Made by a program: the position numbers and the translations under genes. Positions 16,729-27,647 of a DNA stretch of 64,000 nucleotides are shown in pieces. Where the stretch lies: assembly GCF_035987325.1 (NCBI RefSeq), contig NZ_CP108488.1, positions 8,432,001 through 8,496,000 of the forward strand. The letters are read 5' to 3'. The DNA comes from Streptomyces sp. NBC_01244 (lineage in GTDB: Bacteria; Actinomycetota; Actinomycetes; Streptomycetales; Streptomycetaceae). Under the pieces are notes generated by a model. That model ran no database searches. It was not told the DNA's origin and worked only from the letters and a program-made list of their open reading frames with translations. Numbering within the stretch: the stretch's first letter is position 1; each line of letters opens with the position of its first letter.

Positions 16729-17553
16729 TCAGGCGGTGTGGCCGACGAGGAGGTCGGCGAGCTTGTTGAGGCGCTTGATGGTGCGGTCCTCGGTGGCGGC
16801 GGCGGCCGGGGCGACGCGCTCGGAGCGGTCGTAGTAGGCGCCGTTGACGATCTCGGTGGCCGGGTCGCAGAGCCGCACGACGTGCTCGGCGCCCTCGGCG
16901 GCCGGTGCGCCCTCGTGTCCGTAGAGGGGCAGCAGGCCGGTGTCGCACACGCCGGGGTTCACGGAGACGGCGGTGACGCGCGGGTCGGCGGCGAAGACGG
17001 TCAGGGCCAGCTGAGACTGGGCGTACGCGGCGAGGCGGGAGTAACGCCGCACCCGCTGCGGGTCGTTCCACTGGATGGCGCCCGAACGGTGCAGCGCGGA
17101 CGAGACGTTGACGACGCGCCCGCCGGGGTTGCTGGTGAGGGCGGGCTCCAGGAGGTTGGTGAGGAGGTAGTGGGCAAGGAAGTTGACCTGGAAGGAGATC
17201 TCGTTGCCGTCGGCCGTGAGCGTGTGGCGCTCCGGCGCCGCGATGGCCGCGTTGTTGACGAGTACGTCCAGGCGCGGGTACTCCCGTACGACGGCGTGCG
17301 CGAGGTTCTCGACCTCCTCCAGGCGGGCGAAGTCGGCCGCGAGCGGCCGCAGTAGAGCGTCGGAGATGCCCGCGGAGGCGATCAGCCGGTCGGTGGCGGC
17401 CCGGGCCTCCTCGGGGGTGCGGCCGTGGATGAGGACGGTGGCGCCGAGCTCGGCGAGCCGGTGGGCGGTCTCGTATCCGATGCCGGAGGTGGCTCCCGTG
17501 ACGAGGACGGTACGTCCGGTCAGCGACGGGGAAGGGGGCAGGGATGAGTGCAT
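16729..17553 (-). CDS. short-chain dehydrogenase/reductase-like protein (copy 1)
   Basis: A 274-residue SDR with the cofactor motif TGATSGIG near residue 20 and the NNAA motif (LVNNAAIAAPE). The catalytic region reads AAYAQSQLAL, so the usual Tyr-x-x-x-Lys has Gln in place of Lys, which could cripple or alter catalysis. The serine region is NVSSALH. It resembles retinol-dehydrogenase/WWOX-like SDRs. The ATG at 17553 follows AGGAA. It is followed by the bL37-like gene and preceded by leader ORF B with its box element. A truncated second copy lies at 39618-40229. Confidence 0.8.
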   Translation of the reverse strand: MHSSLPPSPSLTGRTVLVTGATSGIGYETAHRLAELGATVLIHGRTPEEARAATDRLIASAGISDALLRPLAADFARLEEVENLAHAVVREYPRLDVLVNNAAIAAPERHTLTADGNEISFQVNFLAHYLLTNLLEPALTSNPGGRVVNVSSALHRSGAIQWNDPQRVRRYSRLAAYAQSQLALTVFAADPRVTAVSVNPGVCDTGLLPLYGHEGAPAAEGAEHVVRLCDPATEIVNGAYYDRSERVAPAAAATEDRTIKRLNKLADLLVGHTA

Positions 17554-17710
17554 GTCGATTCCTGGAAGCCGGCATGGCTGACACCCCGGCGCCCCGGCTT
17601 GAAGCAGGGGCGTGGGCTCAGGTCATGCGGTGAAGGTGAGGATGCGTACGTGGCCAAGACCGGCACCCCTTGGGGCGGTCGGCAGATACGCGGAGGACGC
17701 GCGGCCGATG

Positions 17711-17791
17711 TCAGACGGCCGAGCGGACAGCGGGCGCCGTCGGCCGCACCGGATTCGGTGGCCGATCGTCGTAGCGCGGACCGCTGTTCAT
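17711..17791 (-). CDS. short leader ORF, copy B
   Basis: A 26-codon frame from ATG 17791 beginning MNSGPRYDDRPPNPV, related to copies at 14806 and 39489. The nearest register box (17843) starts 52 nt upstream, the same spacing as in copy D. A -10-like TTCAGGATC lies between box and start. A short hairpin (GCCCC...GGGGC, about 17590-17612) stands between this frame and the SDR gene it precedes. Confidence 0.4.
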   Translation of the reverse strand: MNSGPRYDDRPPNPVRPTAPAVRSAV

Positions 17792-17842
17792 GACTCCATC
17801 CCAGCGCACGGAGGATGCGGCGGCAAGATCCTGAACGTGACT

Positions 17843-17946
17843 TTGACGGCCTTCTGATGGCCGTCGGGCGAGGGGGTGAGTCCGGCCTTCGCGCAGGTCA
17901 TCAGGGCCGCGTCAAAGACGCCGGGCGTGCGGAAAGAACCCGTCAA
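17843..17946. promoter_or_regulatory. inverted hexamer-box element B
   Basis: Plus-strand TTGACG (17843) and CTGATG (17854) face CATCAG (17899) and CGTCAA (17910) in inverted orientation, with each pair 11 bp apart. A further CGTCAA lies at 17941. The same order with the same 31-bp step to the last box recurs in element D at 40466. The element is upstream of leader ORF B and the SDR gene. Confidence 0.65.
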
Positions 17947-18124
17947 GGGGTGTTGTCGCGGCCCTCGGCCGGAAGCAGACTGGCGGAGCGACGGAGCCGG
18001 GTGACGGCCCGGCGGCGCGCGGCTGGAGGGTCGGTGACCTGAACACCGCCACAGACGCACATGATCCGAACCACGGGGGGCGGGGTCAATGCGACCGCGC
18101 GCAGGTCAACCGTCGCGAACACAA

Positions 18125-18168
18125 GAGCCGTCCGGCTTCCGGTGGGGGATACCGGAACCGGACGGCTC
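18125..18168. terminator. long perfect hairpin downstream of kdpD
   Basis: GAGCCGTCCGG pairs perfectly with CCGGACGGCTC, enclosing CCGGT/ACCGG. It is about 210 bp beyond the kdpD stop. A similar hairpin at 40707-40755 occupies the equivalent place in the duplicated segment. The rest of 18169-18375 shows no gene. Confidence 0.6.
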
Positions 18169-18375
18169 ACGTGTTCCGGCCGTCGGCGCGTGCACCCATT
18201 CGTCGCGGCGCTCGCTGCCGTGGAGATCACCGGGAGGGACTGGCCACCTACCGGCGCCACCTCGCCGCGCTCACGGCGATCGCGGGCCCGCTGCACTGAT
18301 GCGAGGGGCGATCGCCGGCCACACGAGGTGACCGGCGATCGTCGGGACCGACCCGGGCCGGCGGCTGCCGCGCTG

Positions 18376-20919
18376 TCAGGTGACCGCCGAGGTGGGGAGT
18401 TCCGCGGTGACCGGCGGGGCGCTGCCCGCTATGGGCAGAGTAATGACCATGGTGAGGCCGCCGCCGGGGGTGTCCTCGGCGGTGAGGGTGCCGCCGATGG
18501 CCTCGGTGAAGCCGCGGGCGACGGCGAGGCCCAGGCCGACTCCGGCGCCGCGCGGGGCGTCGCCGTGGCGCTGGAAGGGTTCGAAGATGCGGTCCTTGGC
18601 CTCGTCGGGGACTCCGGGACCCCGGTCGACGACGCGCAGTTCGACGCGGCTGGCGAGGGCGCTGGCGGAGACGTTGACCGGTTGGCCGGCGGGGCTGTAC
18701 TTGACGGCGTTCTCGACGATGTTCGCGACGGCCCGTTCCAGCAGGCCGCGGTCGACGGCGATCATCGGCAGGGTTTCGGGGATGTCCAGGACGACGCTGT
18801 CCTCGGGTACGCCGCCCAGCGCCATGGGGACGACCTCGTCGAGGTCGGTCTCGCGGATCAGCGGGACGACGGTGCCCGTGTTGAGGCGGGACATGTCGAG
18901 GAGGTTCCCGATCAGTGCTGCGAGGCGGTCGGCGCCGTCCTCGATGCCCTCCAGGAGCTCGGCCTTGTCCTCCTCGGACCATTCCACGTCGTCGGAGCGC
19001 AGCGAGCTGACGGAGGCCTTGATGCCGGCGAGCGGGGTCCTCAGGTCGTGGCTGACGGCGGCGAGCAGGGCGGTGCGGATGCGGTTGGCTTCGCCCAGTG
19101 CGCGGGACCTCTCGGCCTCGTCGACGAGGCGCTGGCGGTCGAGTACGACGGCTGCCTGGGCGGCGAAGGCCCCGAGTACGCGGCGGTCCTCGGCCGGCAG
19201 GACCCGGCCGGTCAGGGCGAGGGCCATGTTGTCGCTTATGGGTAGGTCGACGTCCGCGTCCTCGGGCCGGCTGACGGCGCCGGTGCCGACGGACGCGGCG
19301 GTGGTCCAGGGGTCGACTTCGCTGGTGCGTTCCAGGAGGACGACCGACTGCATGGCGAAGGTTTCGCGCAGCCGTTCCAGGAGGGCGTCGAGGGAGTTCT
19401 CGCCGCGCAGGACGCTGCCCGCGAGGAAGGAGAGGATCTCGGACTCGGCCCGCAGCCGGGCGGCTTGGTGGGTACGGCGGGCGGCCAGGTCGACCACGGA
19501 GGCCACCGACACGGCCACACCGACGAAGATCGCGATGGCGACGATGTTCTTGGGGTCGGAGATGGTGAACTCGTGCAGCGGCGGGGTGAAGAAGTAGTTC
19601 AGCAGCAGGGAGCCGAAGGCCGCCGAGGCCAGTGCGGGGAGCAGGCCGCCGAGCAGGGCTGCCGCCACGGTGAAGGTGAGGAAGAGCAGCATGTCGTTGG
19701 CGAGCCCGAGGTCGGGGACGACCTGGTTCAGCAGCAGCGCGAGCAGCGCCGGGCCGGCCACGCCGGCGATCCAGCCCCAGATGATGCGCGAGCGCCCCAG
19801 ACGACCTCCACGGGCGACCGGCAGGCTCCGGCCCTTGGCGGCTTCGTCGTGGGTGACGATGTGGACGTCGAGGTCGGGTCCGGATTCGCGGGCGACGGTG
19901 GCGCTGACCCCGGGGCGGAAGACGGACTGCCAGGAGCGGCGGCGGCTGACGCCGAGCACGATCTGGGTGGCGTTGCAGCCGCGGGCGAACTCCAGGAGCG
20001 CGTCGGGGACGTTGTCGCCGATGACGTGGTGGAAGGTGCCGCCGAGGTCCTCGACCAGGGTGCGCTGGACGGCTAGTTCCTTGGGGGATGCGGAGGTCAG
20101 GCCGTCGCTGGCGGCGACGTAGACGGCGAGGACCTCGCCGCCGGAGCCCTTCTCGGCGAGGCGGGCGGCGCGGCGGATGAGCGTACGGCCTTCCGGGCCG
20201 CCGGTGAGGCCGACGACGATGCGTTCGCGGGCCTGCCAGGTGGAGCGGATGTTGTGCTCGCCCCGGTACTCCCGGAGGTACTCGTCGACCCGGTCGGCCA
20301 CCCACAGCAGCGCGAGCTCGCGCAGGGCGGTGAGGTTCCCGGGGCGGAAGTAGTTGGACAGGGCAGCGTCGACCTTGTCGGACTTGTAGACGTTGCCGTG
20401 GGCCATGCGCCGGCGCAGCGCCTGCGGGGACATGTCGACCAGCTCGATCTGGTCGGCCCGCCGGGCGACTTCATCGGGGACGGTCTCCCGCTGGCGGACC
20501 CCGGTGATGGTCTCGACCACGTCGCCCAGCGATTCGAGGTGCTGGATGTTGACGGTGGAGACCACGTCGATGCCGGCCTGGAGGAGTTCCTCCACGTCCT
20601 GCCACCGCTTGGCGTTGCGCGAGCCCGGCACATTGGTGTGCGCGAGCTCGTCCACCAGAGCGACGGCGGGGCGCCGCGCGAGGATCGCGTCCACGTCCAT
20701 CTCGGTGAAGGTGGAGCCGCGGTACTCGAGCTCGCGGCGCTCGATGAGTTCGAGGCCGTGCAGCATGACCTCCGTGCGCGGGCGGTGGTGGTGCTCGACG
20801 AAGCCGACGACGCAGTCGGTGCCCCGCTCGATCCGGCGGTGCGCCTCGGAGAGCATCGCGTACGTCTTGCCGACGCCCGGCGCCGCGCCGAGGTAGATGC
20901 GGAGCTTGCCGCGTCCCAT
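18376..20919 (-). CDS. kdpD: KdpD potassium/turgor sensor histidine kinase
   Basis: 847 residues, full family length. N-terminal KdpD domain with Walker A (LGAAPGVGKTYAML) and Walker B-like VALVDELAHTNVPG; universal-stress domain (VVGLTGGPEGRTLIRR, about residues 250-370); four membrane helices of DUF4118 (about 395-500); GAF (about 520-640); phosphoacceptor box AVSHDLRTPLAG (about residue 660); ATPase boxes NIVENAVKYSP, DRGPGV and GVGLGLAV. It senses low K+ or turgor and phosphorylates KdpE. It lies 43 bp after kdpE, and both follow kdpFABC across a strong hairpin, so they may be transcribed partly with the operon and partly alone. Confidence 0.95.
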   Translation of the reverse strand: MGRGKLRIYLGAAPGVGKTYAMLSEAHRRIERGTDCVVGFVEHHHRPRTEVMLHGLELIERRELEYRGSTFTEMDVDAILARRPAVALVDELAHTNVPGSRNAKRWQDVEELLQAGIDVVSTVNIQHLESLGDVVETITGVRQRETVPDEVARRADQIELVDMSPQALRRRMAHGNVYKSDKVDAALSNYFRPGNLTALRELALLWVADRVDEYLREYRGEHNIRSTWQARERIVVGLTGGPEGRTLIRRAARLAEKGSGGEVLAVYVAASDGLTSASPKELAVQRTLVEDLGGTFHHVIGDNVPDALLEFARGCNATQIVLGVSRRRSWQSVFRPGVSATVARESGPDLDVHIVTHDEAAKGRSLPVARGGRLGRSRIIWGWIAGVAGPALLALLLNQVVPDLGLANDMLLFLTFTVAAALLGGLLPALASAAFGSLLLNYFFTPPLHEFTISDPKNIVAIAIFVGVAVSVASVVDLAARRTHQAARLRAESEILSFLAGSVLRGENSLDALLERLRETFAMQSVVLLERTSEVDPWTTAASVGTGAVSRPEDADVDLPISDNMALALTGRVLPAEDRRVLGAFAAQAAVVLDRQRLVDEAERSRALGEANRIRTALLAAVSHDLRTPLAGIKASVSSLRSDDVEWSEEDKAELLEGIEDGADRLAALIGNLLDMSRLNTGTVVPLIRETDLDEVVPMALGGVPEDSVVLDIPETLPMIAVDRGLLERAVANIVENAVKYSPAGQPVNVSASALASRVELRVVDRGPGVPDEAKDRIFEPFQRHGDAPRGAGVGLGLAVARGFTEAIGGTLTAEDTPGGGLTMVITLPIAGSAPPVTAELPTSAVT

Positions 20920-20962
20920 GTTCCGTCTCTTCTTCTGTGTGCTGAGGATGGAGGGCTGGTGA

Positions 20963-21652
20963 TCAGGGTTCGAAGCGGTAACCCATCCCCGGTTCGGTGA
21001 TCAGGTACCGCGGGTGCGAGGGGTCCGCTTCCAGTTTGCGCCGTAGCTGGGCCATGTATACCCGCAGGTAGTTGGTGTTCTCCCCGTACGTCGGGCCCCA
21101 GACCTCCAGCAGCAGCCGACTCTGGGTGATCAACCGGCCGGGGTGGGTGATGAGGATCTCCAGCAGGTGCCATTCGGTCGGGGTCAGCCGTACGGTGCGC
21201 TCGCCCCGGTGCACCTTCTTCGCGATCAGATCGATGCTGAACTCGTCGGTCGTGACGACGGAGACCTCGGCCGACTGGGAGACCCCGGGAGCCTCCTGTC
21301 TGCGAGTGGCTGCCCGCAGGCGTGCCAGAAGCTCGTCCATGCTGAACGGTTTCGTGACGTAGTCGTCCGCGCCGGCGTCCAGGGCGCGGATCTTGTCTTC
21401 GGAGGTGTGCCGTGCGGAGAGGACCAGGATGGGGACCTTGCTCCAGCCGCGGACGCTCTTGATGACTTCGATGCCGTCCATGTCGGGGAGTCCGAGGTCG
21501 AGCACTATGACGTCTGGTTTGTGGGCGGCGGCGAGCCGCAGGGCCGAGCCGCCGTCGGCGGCTTCCTCGACCTCGAACTTGCGCGCCTGGAAGTTGATCT
21601 TCAGTGCGCGGACGAGCTGCGGGTCGTCCTCCACCACCAGCACCCGGGTCAT
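20963..21652 (-). CDS. kdpE: KdpE response regulator
   Basis: A 229-residue OmpR/PhoB-type regulator. The receiver has acidic residues in VVEDDPQ, the phosphoacceptor in IVLDLGLPDMDGIEV and lysine in VTKPFSMDELLA. The C-terminal winged helix ends NYLRVYMAQLRRKLEADP. It activates kdpFABC when phosphorylated by KdpD. The window's 11-bp-spaced hexamer arrays are the obvious candidate binding sites. The gene order kdpE-kdpD is the reverse of the E. coli order. A second KdpE at 15075 may bind the same sites. Confidence 0.95.
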   Translation of the reverse strand: MTRVLVVEDDPQLVRALKINFQARKFEVEEAADGGSALRLAAAHKPDVIVLDLGLPDMDGIEVIKSVRGWSKVPILVLSARHTSEDKIRALDAGADDYVTKPFSMDELLARLRAATRRQEAPGVSQSAEVSVVTTDEFSIDLIAKKVHRGERTVRLTPTEWHLLEILITHPGRLITQSRLLLEVWGPTYGENTNYLRVYMAQLRRKLEADPSHPRYLITEPGMGYRFEP

Positions 21653-21688
21653 CGGTGTGCAGCCTTTCCTTCGTTGCGGGCACGGCAG

Positions 21689-21752
21689 AAGCCGGCGGGG
21701 CGCTGGGGCCCTCCCAGCGGTAGCTGGGGGAGCTTCCGCGCCCCGCCGGCTT
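21689..21752. terminator. 15-bp-stem hairpin between kdpC and kdpE
   Basis: AAGCCGGCGGGGCGC (21689-21703) pairs perfectly with GCGCCCCGCCGGCTT (21738-21752), with an inner CTCCCAGC/GCTGGGGG stem. The T-rich tail is on the plus strand. In the kdp direction it should at least partly separate kdpFABC from kdpED. Confidence 0.8.
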
Positions 21753-21776
21753 TCCTTTACCGTGCGATGTGGAACA

Positions 21777-22493
21777 TCAGCTCTTGGACAGCGCCTTCAG
21801 GGCGATGTTGAGTTCGAGGACGTTGACGCGGGGTTCGCCCATGAAGCCGAGGGTGCGGCCGGTGGTGTGGTCCGCGACGAGCTTCTCGACCTGCTGGACG
21901 TCGAGCTTGTTCTGCTCGGCGACGCGGTGGATCTGGAGCTTGGCGTACTCGGGGGAGATCTCCGGGTCCAGGCCGGAGCCGGACGAGGTCACGGCGTCGG
22001 CCGGCACGTCCTGCGGCTTGACCGTGTGGCCGGTGGTGGAGTTGTCGGCGATGACGGCGTCCTTGGCGGCGATGACCTGGGCGCAGAGGGTGCCCTCCTC
22101 CGCCTGGTCGGTGCACTTGCCGTTGACCGCGCCGTTGTCGGCGGAGCGGTTGGTGGCGCCGGAAAGGATCAGCGAGTACCGGGTGTTGACGCTGTTGGAG
22201 CCGAGGCCGTTGGAGGGGCGCGGCTGGAACCACTTGAGGTCCGGCTTCACGGCCTCCTCAGCGTCGTTCGGGTCCTTCTTCGGGAGGTTGTAGGTCTGCC
22301 CGATGAGGGAGGAGCCGACGACCTGTCCGTCCTTGTCTTTGATCTCGGAGCCGTTGGCCTTGTCGTTGAAGACGGCCTGGGCGATCCCCGTGACCGCGAG
22401 CGGGTAGATGACCCCGCAGATCACGGTGAGGACGAGCAGGGCACGCAGGCCGGCGCCGATCAGGCGGAAGGTGCTGGATACGGAACTGTTCAT
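21777..22493 (-). CDS. kdpC: K+-transporting ATPase subunit C
   Basis: A 238-residue single-span protein: an N-terminal membrane helix (about residues 12-34, LRALLVLTVICGVIYPL) and a long extracellular domain with family segments GSSLIGQ, FQPRPS and DPEISPEYAKLQ. KdpC caps KdpA and is needed for complex stability. The ATG at 22493 lies 22 bp after the kdpB stop. It is slightly longer than typical KdpC because of insertions around residues 120-150. Confidence 0.95.
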   Translation of the reverse strand: MNSSVSSTFRLIGAGLRALLVLTVICGVIYPLAVTGIAQAVFNDKANGSEIKDKDGQVVGSSLIGQTYNLPKKDPNDAEEAVKPDLKWFQPRPSNGLGSNSVNTRYSLILSGATNRSADNGAVNGKCTDQAEEGTLCAQVIAAKDAVIADNSTTGHTVKPQDVPADAVTSSGSGLDPEISPEYAKLQIHRVAEQNKLDVQQVEKLVADHTTGRTLGFMGEPRVNVLELNIALKALSKS

Positions 22494-22515
22494 GGCGGGA
22501 TCAGCACGTTCCTAA

Positions 22516-24617
<2,102 letters not shown>

Positions 24618-24621
<4 letters not shown>

Positions 24622-26282
24622 GATGCGAGCCCTTCGGCGAGCGGACCCAGCGCCAGGGCCGGGAAGTAGGTCAGACCGGTGACGATGAGGATGGTTCCGA
24701 CGAGCAGCCCGGTGTAGAGCGGCTTGTCGGTGCGCAGGGTGCCCGCGGTCTCGGGGACGGGCTTCTGCTCGGCCAGCGAACCGGCCAGCGCGAGGACGAA
24801 CACCATGGGCAGGAAGCGGCCGAGCAGCATGGCGATGCCGATGGTGCTGTTGAACCACTGGGTGTCGGCGTTCAGGCCGGCGAAGGCGGAGCCGTTGTTG
24901 TTGGCTCCCGAGGTGTAGGCGTACAGGATCTCGGAGAAGCCGTGCGCCCCGGAGTTCGTCATCGAGTTGCCCGGGGTGGGCAGGGCCATGGCCGCCGCGG
25001 TGAAGCAGAGGACCAGGGCCGGGGTGATGAGGATGTAGAGCGCCGCGAACTTGATCTCGCGGGTGCCGATCTTCTTGCCGAGGTATTCCGGCGTGCGGCC
25101 GACCATCAGGCCGGCGATGAACACCGCGATGATCGCCATGACCAGCATGCCGTAGAGGCCGGAGCCGACGCCGCCCGGCGCGATCTCGCCGAGCTGCATA
25201 CCCAGCAGCTGGATACCGCCGCCCAGTCCCGTGTAGGAGGAGTGGAAGGAGTTGACCGCGCCGGTCGAGGTCAGCGTGGTGGCGACCGAGAAGATCGCGG
25301 AGGCGGCGATGCCGTACCGGGTCTCCTTGCCCTCCATCGCGCCGCCGGCGACATCGAACGCCGGACCGTGGTGCGCGAACTCGGTCCACATCATCAGGCC
25401 GGTGAACCCGATCCAGATGGTCGCCATCGTCGCGAGGATCGCGTAGCCCTGGCGCAGGTTCCCGACCATGCGGCCGAAGGCGCGGGTCAGGGAGAAGGGG
25501 ATGACCAGGATGAGGAAGACCTCGAAGAGGTTCGAGAACGGGTTGGGGTTCTCGAAGGGGTGGGCGGAGTTGGCGTTGAAGTAACCGCCACCGTTCGTCC
25601 CGAGCTCCTTGATGACTTCCTGAGAGGCTACGGCGCCGCCGTTCCACTGCTGGGTGCCGCCCGTGAACTGGCCGACTTCGTGGATGCCGGAGAAGTTCTG
25701 GATGGCGCCGCAGGCGACGAGGATGATCGCGCCGATGACGGAGATGGGGAGCAGGATGCGGACGGTGCCGCGGACCAGGTCGGACCAGAAGTTGCCGAGT
25801 TCACCGGTGCGGGAGCGGGCGAAGCCCCGTACGAGGGCGACCGCGACGGCCATGCCGACCGCCGCCGAGACGAAGTTCTGCACCGCGAGGCCGCCGGTCT
25901 GCACGACGTGGCCCATGGCCTGCTCACCGTAGTACGACTGCCAGTTGGTGTTCGCGACGAAGGACGCGGCCGTGTTGAAGGCCTGGTCCGGGTCGATCGC
26001 GGAGAAGCCGAGCGAGCCGGGCAGGATGCCCTGGGCCCGCTGGAGGCCGTAGAGGAAGAGGACGGAGACCGCCGAGAAGGCCAGGACACCGCGGAGGTAG
26101 GCGGGCCAGCGCATTTCCGCGGTGGGGTTGGCGCCGATGGCCTTGTAGATCCACTTCTCCGGCTTGTAGTGCTTTTCGGAGGAGTAGACCTTGGCCATGT
26201 AGTCGCCGAGGGGGCGGTGGGCCAGTGCGAGCGCGGCGATCAGTGCGAGGAGCTGGAGCACACCAGCGAGAACGGGACTCAT
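24618..26282 (-). CDS. kdpA: K+-transporting ATPase subunit A (K+-selective channel-like)
   Basis: 554 residues, about ten membrane helices. The selectivity-filter-type segment [19 protein letters not shown] is clear. KdpA binds and conducts K+ in the Kdp complex. The ATG at 26282 follows the kdpF stop by 6 nt, and GAGAGG inside kdpF supplies the ribosome site. All four fourfold pore-loop repeats appear present and no oddity is seen. Confidence 0.97.
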
Positions 26283-26288
26283 CGGTGG

Positions 26289-26378
26289 CTAGAACCTCTC
26301 CGGGTACACGAGGGCGAGGATGAGGTATCCGAGCAGGGAGACGGCCACGAGGAGGCCGACGATGTTTTCGGCGTTCAC
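26289..26378 (-). CDS. kdpF: K+-transporting ATPase subunit F
   Basis: A 29-residue single-helix peptide (NAENIVGLLVAVSLLGYLI, ending ALVYPERF). It stabilises the Kdp complex. The GTG start at 26378 overlaps the stop of the upstream micro-ORF by GTGA, so translation is probably coupled. Nearly identical in layout to the orphan KdpF at 11866. Confidence 0.9.
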   Translation of the reverse strand: MNAENIVGLLVAVSLLGYLILALVYPERF

Positions 26379-26458
26379 AGCTTGGTCACCCCCCGGGCGA
26401 TAAGGGCCACCAGCGCGAAGATCGCGACCGTGGTGACGACGAAGGCCAGATCGGCCAC
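26375..26458 (-). CDS. 27-residue single-helix micro-protein ahead of kdpF
   Basis: GTG at 26458 with AGGAG six bases upstream encodes MADLAFVVTTVAIFALVAL followed by a short basic tail (ARGVTKL). It is a clear membrane helix in the first position of the kdp operon, overlapping kdpF by four bases. I do not recognise it as a named Kdp subunit. It may be an extra small subunit or a translational leader. The second kdp locus has no equivalent. Confidence 0.65.
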   Translation of the reverse strand: MADLAFVVTTVAIFALVALIARGVTKL

Positions 26459-26480
26459 CGTGAGCTCCTGGATGAAGAGG

Positions 26481-26508
26481 GAAGAAAAGAATCGGCCAGA
26501 CGGCCGAT
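26481..26508 (-). promoter_or_regulatory. hairpin with T-rich tail in the kdp leader
   Basis: On the minus strand ATCGGCC-GTCT-GGCCGAT is followed by TCTTTTCTTCC. The -10-like TTATCT (26518-26513) would place the 5' end near 26506, so the hairpin may cap the mRNA. If transcription starts further upstream, it would be an intrinsic-terminator-like attenuator. Confidence 0.45.
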
Positions 26509-26547
26509 GACGAGATAACCGTGTCTTCATCCCGGCGTTAAGACGCC

Positions 26548-26596
26548 TTGACGGTGTCCATACGCCCGTCAGGGAACTCTTAACGCCGCACTTACG
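26548..26596 (+). promoter_or_regulatory. four-box hexamer array upstream of kdp operon
   Basis: TTGACG (26548), CATACG (26559), TTAACG (26580) and CTTACG (26591): two pairs, each 11 bp apart, with 32 bp between pair starts. The same 0/11/32/43 layout occurs before the lysA operon (36165) and, with the second pair inverted, before kimA (27499). This is the expected place for KdpE activation of kdpFABC. Confidence 0.7.
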
Positions 26597-26617
26597 CCAA
26601 GGGCCGTGATCCGCGCG

Positions 26618-27370
26618 TCAGCCCTGGTGGGAGAGGCCGGCCGTATCCAGGGCGGCGCCCGCCTGCGCTGCCAGGGCGACCGCCACCAACCGTGTCTCCT
26701 CGGAGGGCAGAGGACGGTCCCGCAGCGGGTCGAGGAGGAAACGGCCGTAGTAGTGGCCGCCGCCGGTCACCCGAAGTTCCGTCTCTCCGTCCGGCCAGTC
26801 CGCGTACTGCGTGATCCGGCTCCCGCCGCGCAGCCAGAGGCCGCCGCCGTGCTCGAGCCGGGGCAGGTTCCCCATCAGGGTCCCGTACTCGAAGCGGCAG
26901 CCGCGCAAGCCCAGCAGGCCGACGAGCTCGCGGCGCACGTACTCGACCACCGCTTCCGGCGAGCCGCCGTCCTCGGCCAGACGGGCGGTCCCCTGGAGGC
27001 TCGACAGGTGCGCGGTGTCGGTGACCACGACAGCTTGGAGCCGGCGTGCGCGCACGGCCAGCTGCGAGACGATCAGCCCGACGACGAGCAGCAGGACAGC
27101 CGTCTGGATCTCGCCGCCGTCGGCGATGGTGAACCGCTGGTAGGGCCGGGTGAGGAAGAAGTCGAACCAGGCGGCCGCCGAGAGTGCGGCCAGGGCGCCG
27201 GCGGCCCGGGTACCGAGTGCGGCGACCGCGACCACGGCGACGACCATGATCAGGGCCTCGTTGGTCGCGGAGAGCTCCGTGCGGAAGGGCACGAGCGCGA
27301 GCGCCACGAGGAAGGGGGCCACGAGCGCCGCGAGCAGCACGGCGCGGTCGTGGAGTCGGTACCCGGACAT
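26618..27370 (-). CDS. DUF4118/GAF-like membrane sensor fragment of KdpD type, no kinase domain
   Basis: 250 residues. Four membrane helices (about residues 10-110) carry the DUF4118 signature region AAAWFDFFLTRPYQRFTIAD, as in the KdpD membrane domain (LLNYFFTPPLHEFTISD in the copy at 18376). A GAF-like domain follows and the protein ends without HisKA or ATPase parts. It could be a regulatory subunit sensing turgor or K+, or a decoy of KdpD. It is divergent from the KimA-type transporter across a shared box element and lies just upstream of the kdp operon on the same strand. Confidence 0.75.
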   Translation of the reverse strand: MSGYRLHDRAVLLAALVAPFLVALALVPFRTELSATNEALIMVVAVVAVAALGTRAAGALAALSAAAWFDFFLTRPYQRFTIADGGEIQTAVLLLVVGLIVSQLAVRARRLQAVVVTDTAHLSSLQGTARLAEDGGSPEAVVEYVRRELVGLLGLRGCRFEYGTLMGNLPRLEHGGGLWLRGGSRITQYADWPDGETELRVTGGGHYYGRFLLDPLRDRPLPSEETRLVAVALAAQAGAALDTAGLSHQG

Positions 27371-27498
27371 GTGATGCCTCCTGACCGGAGACGCAGGTCC
27401 TGACCAGAACCGCTCGGGTCCGGTCAGGGCGGCCTGACACGGCTGCCCACATCAAGCGTGCCCCCGCCGAAGCGGGAGTCACTCTCGCCGGCGAGGTC

Positions 27499-27570
27499 TT
27501 GACGCACCTCATACGAATCTCCGGCCCCGGCGTAAGGAGTGCGTGAAGAGTGGGGCGGCGGCCGTATGGA
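27499..27570. promoter_or_regulatory. inverted hexamer-box element and promoter of kimA-like gene
   Basis: TTGACG (27499) and CATACG (27510) are followed by inverted CGTAAG (27531) and CGTGAA (27542): starts at 0, 11, 32, 43. A -10-like TATGGA lies at 27565, 17 bp past the last box. The element separates the divergent DUF4118 gene and kimA-like gene. Confidence 0.65.
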
Positions 27571-27647
27571 TCGCGCCAAGAGCACTGGTCATCCGGCCGC
27601 GCGGTCCGGACGCTGTCCTCACTTTGTCCAACGGAGGAACAAGCGAG

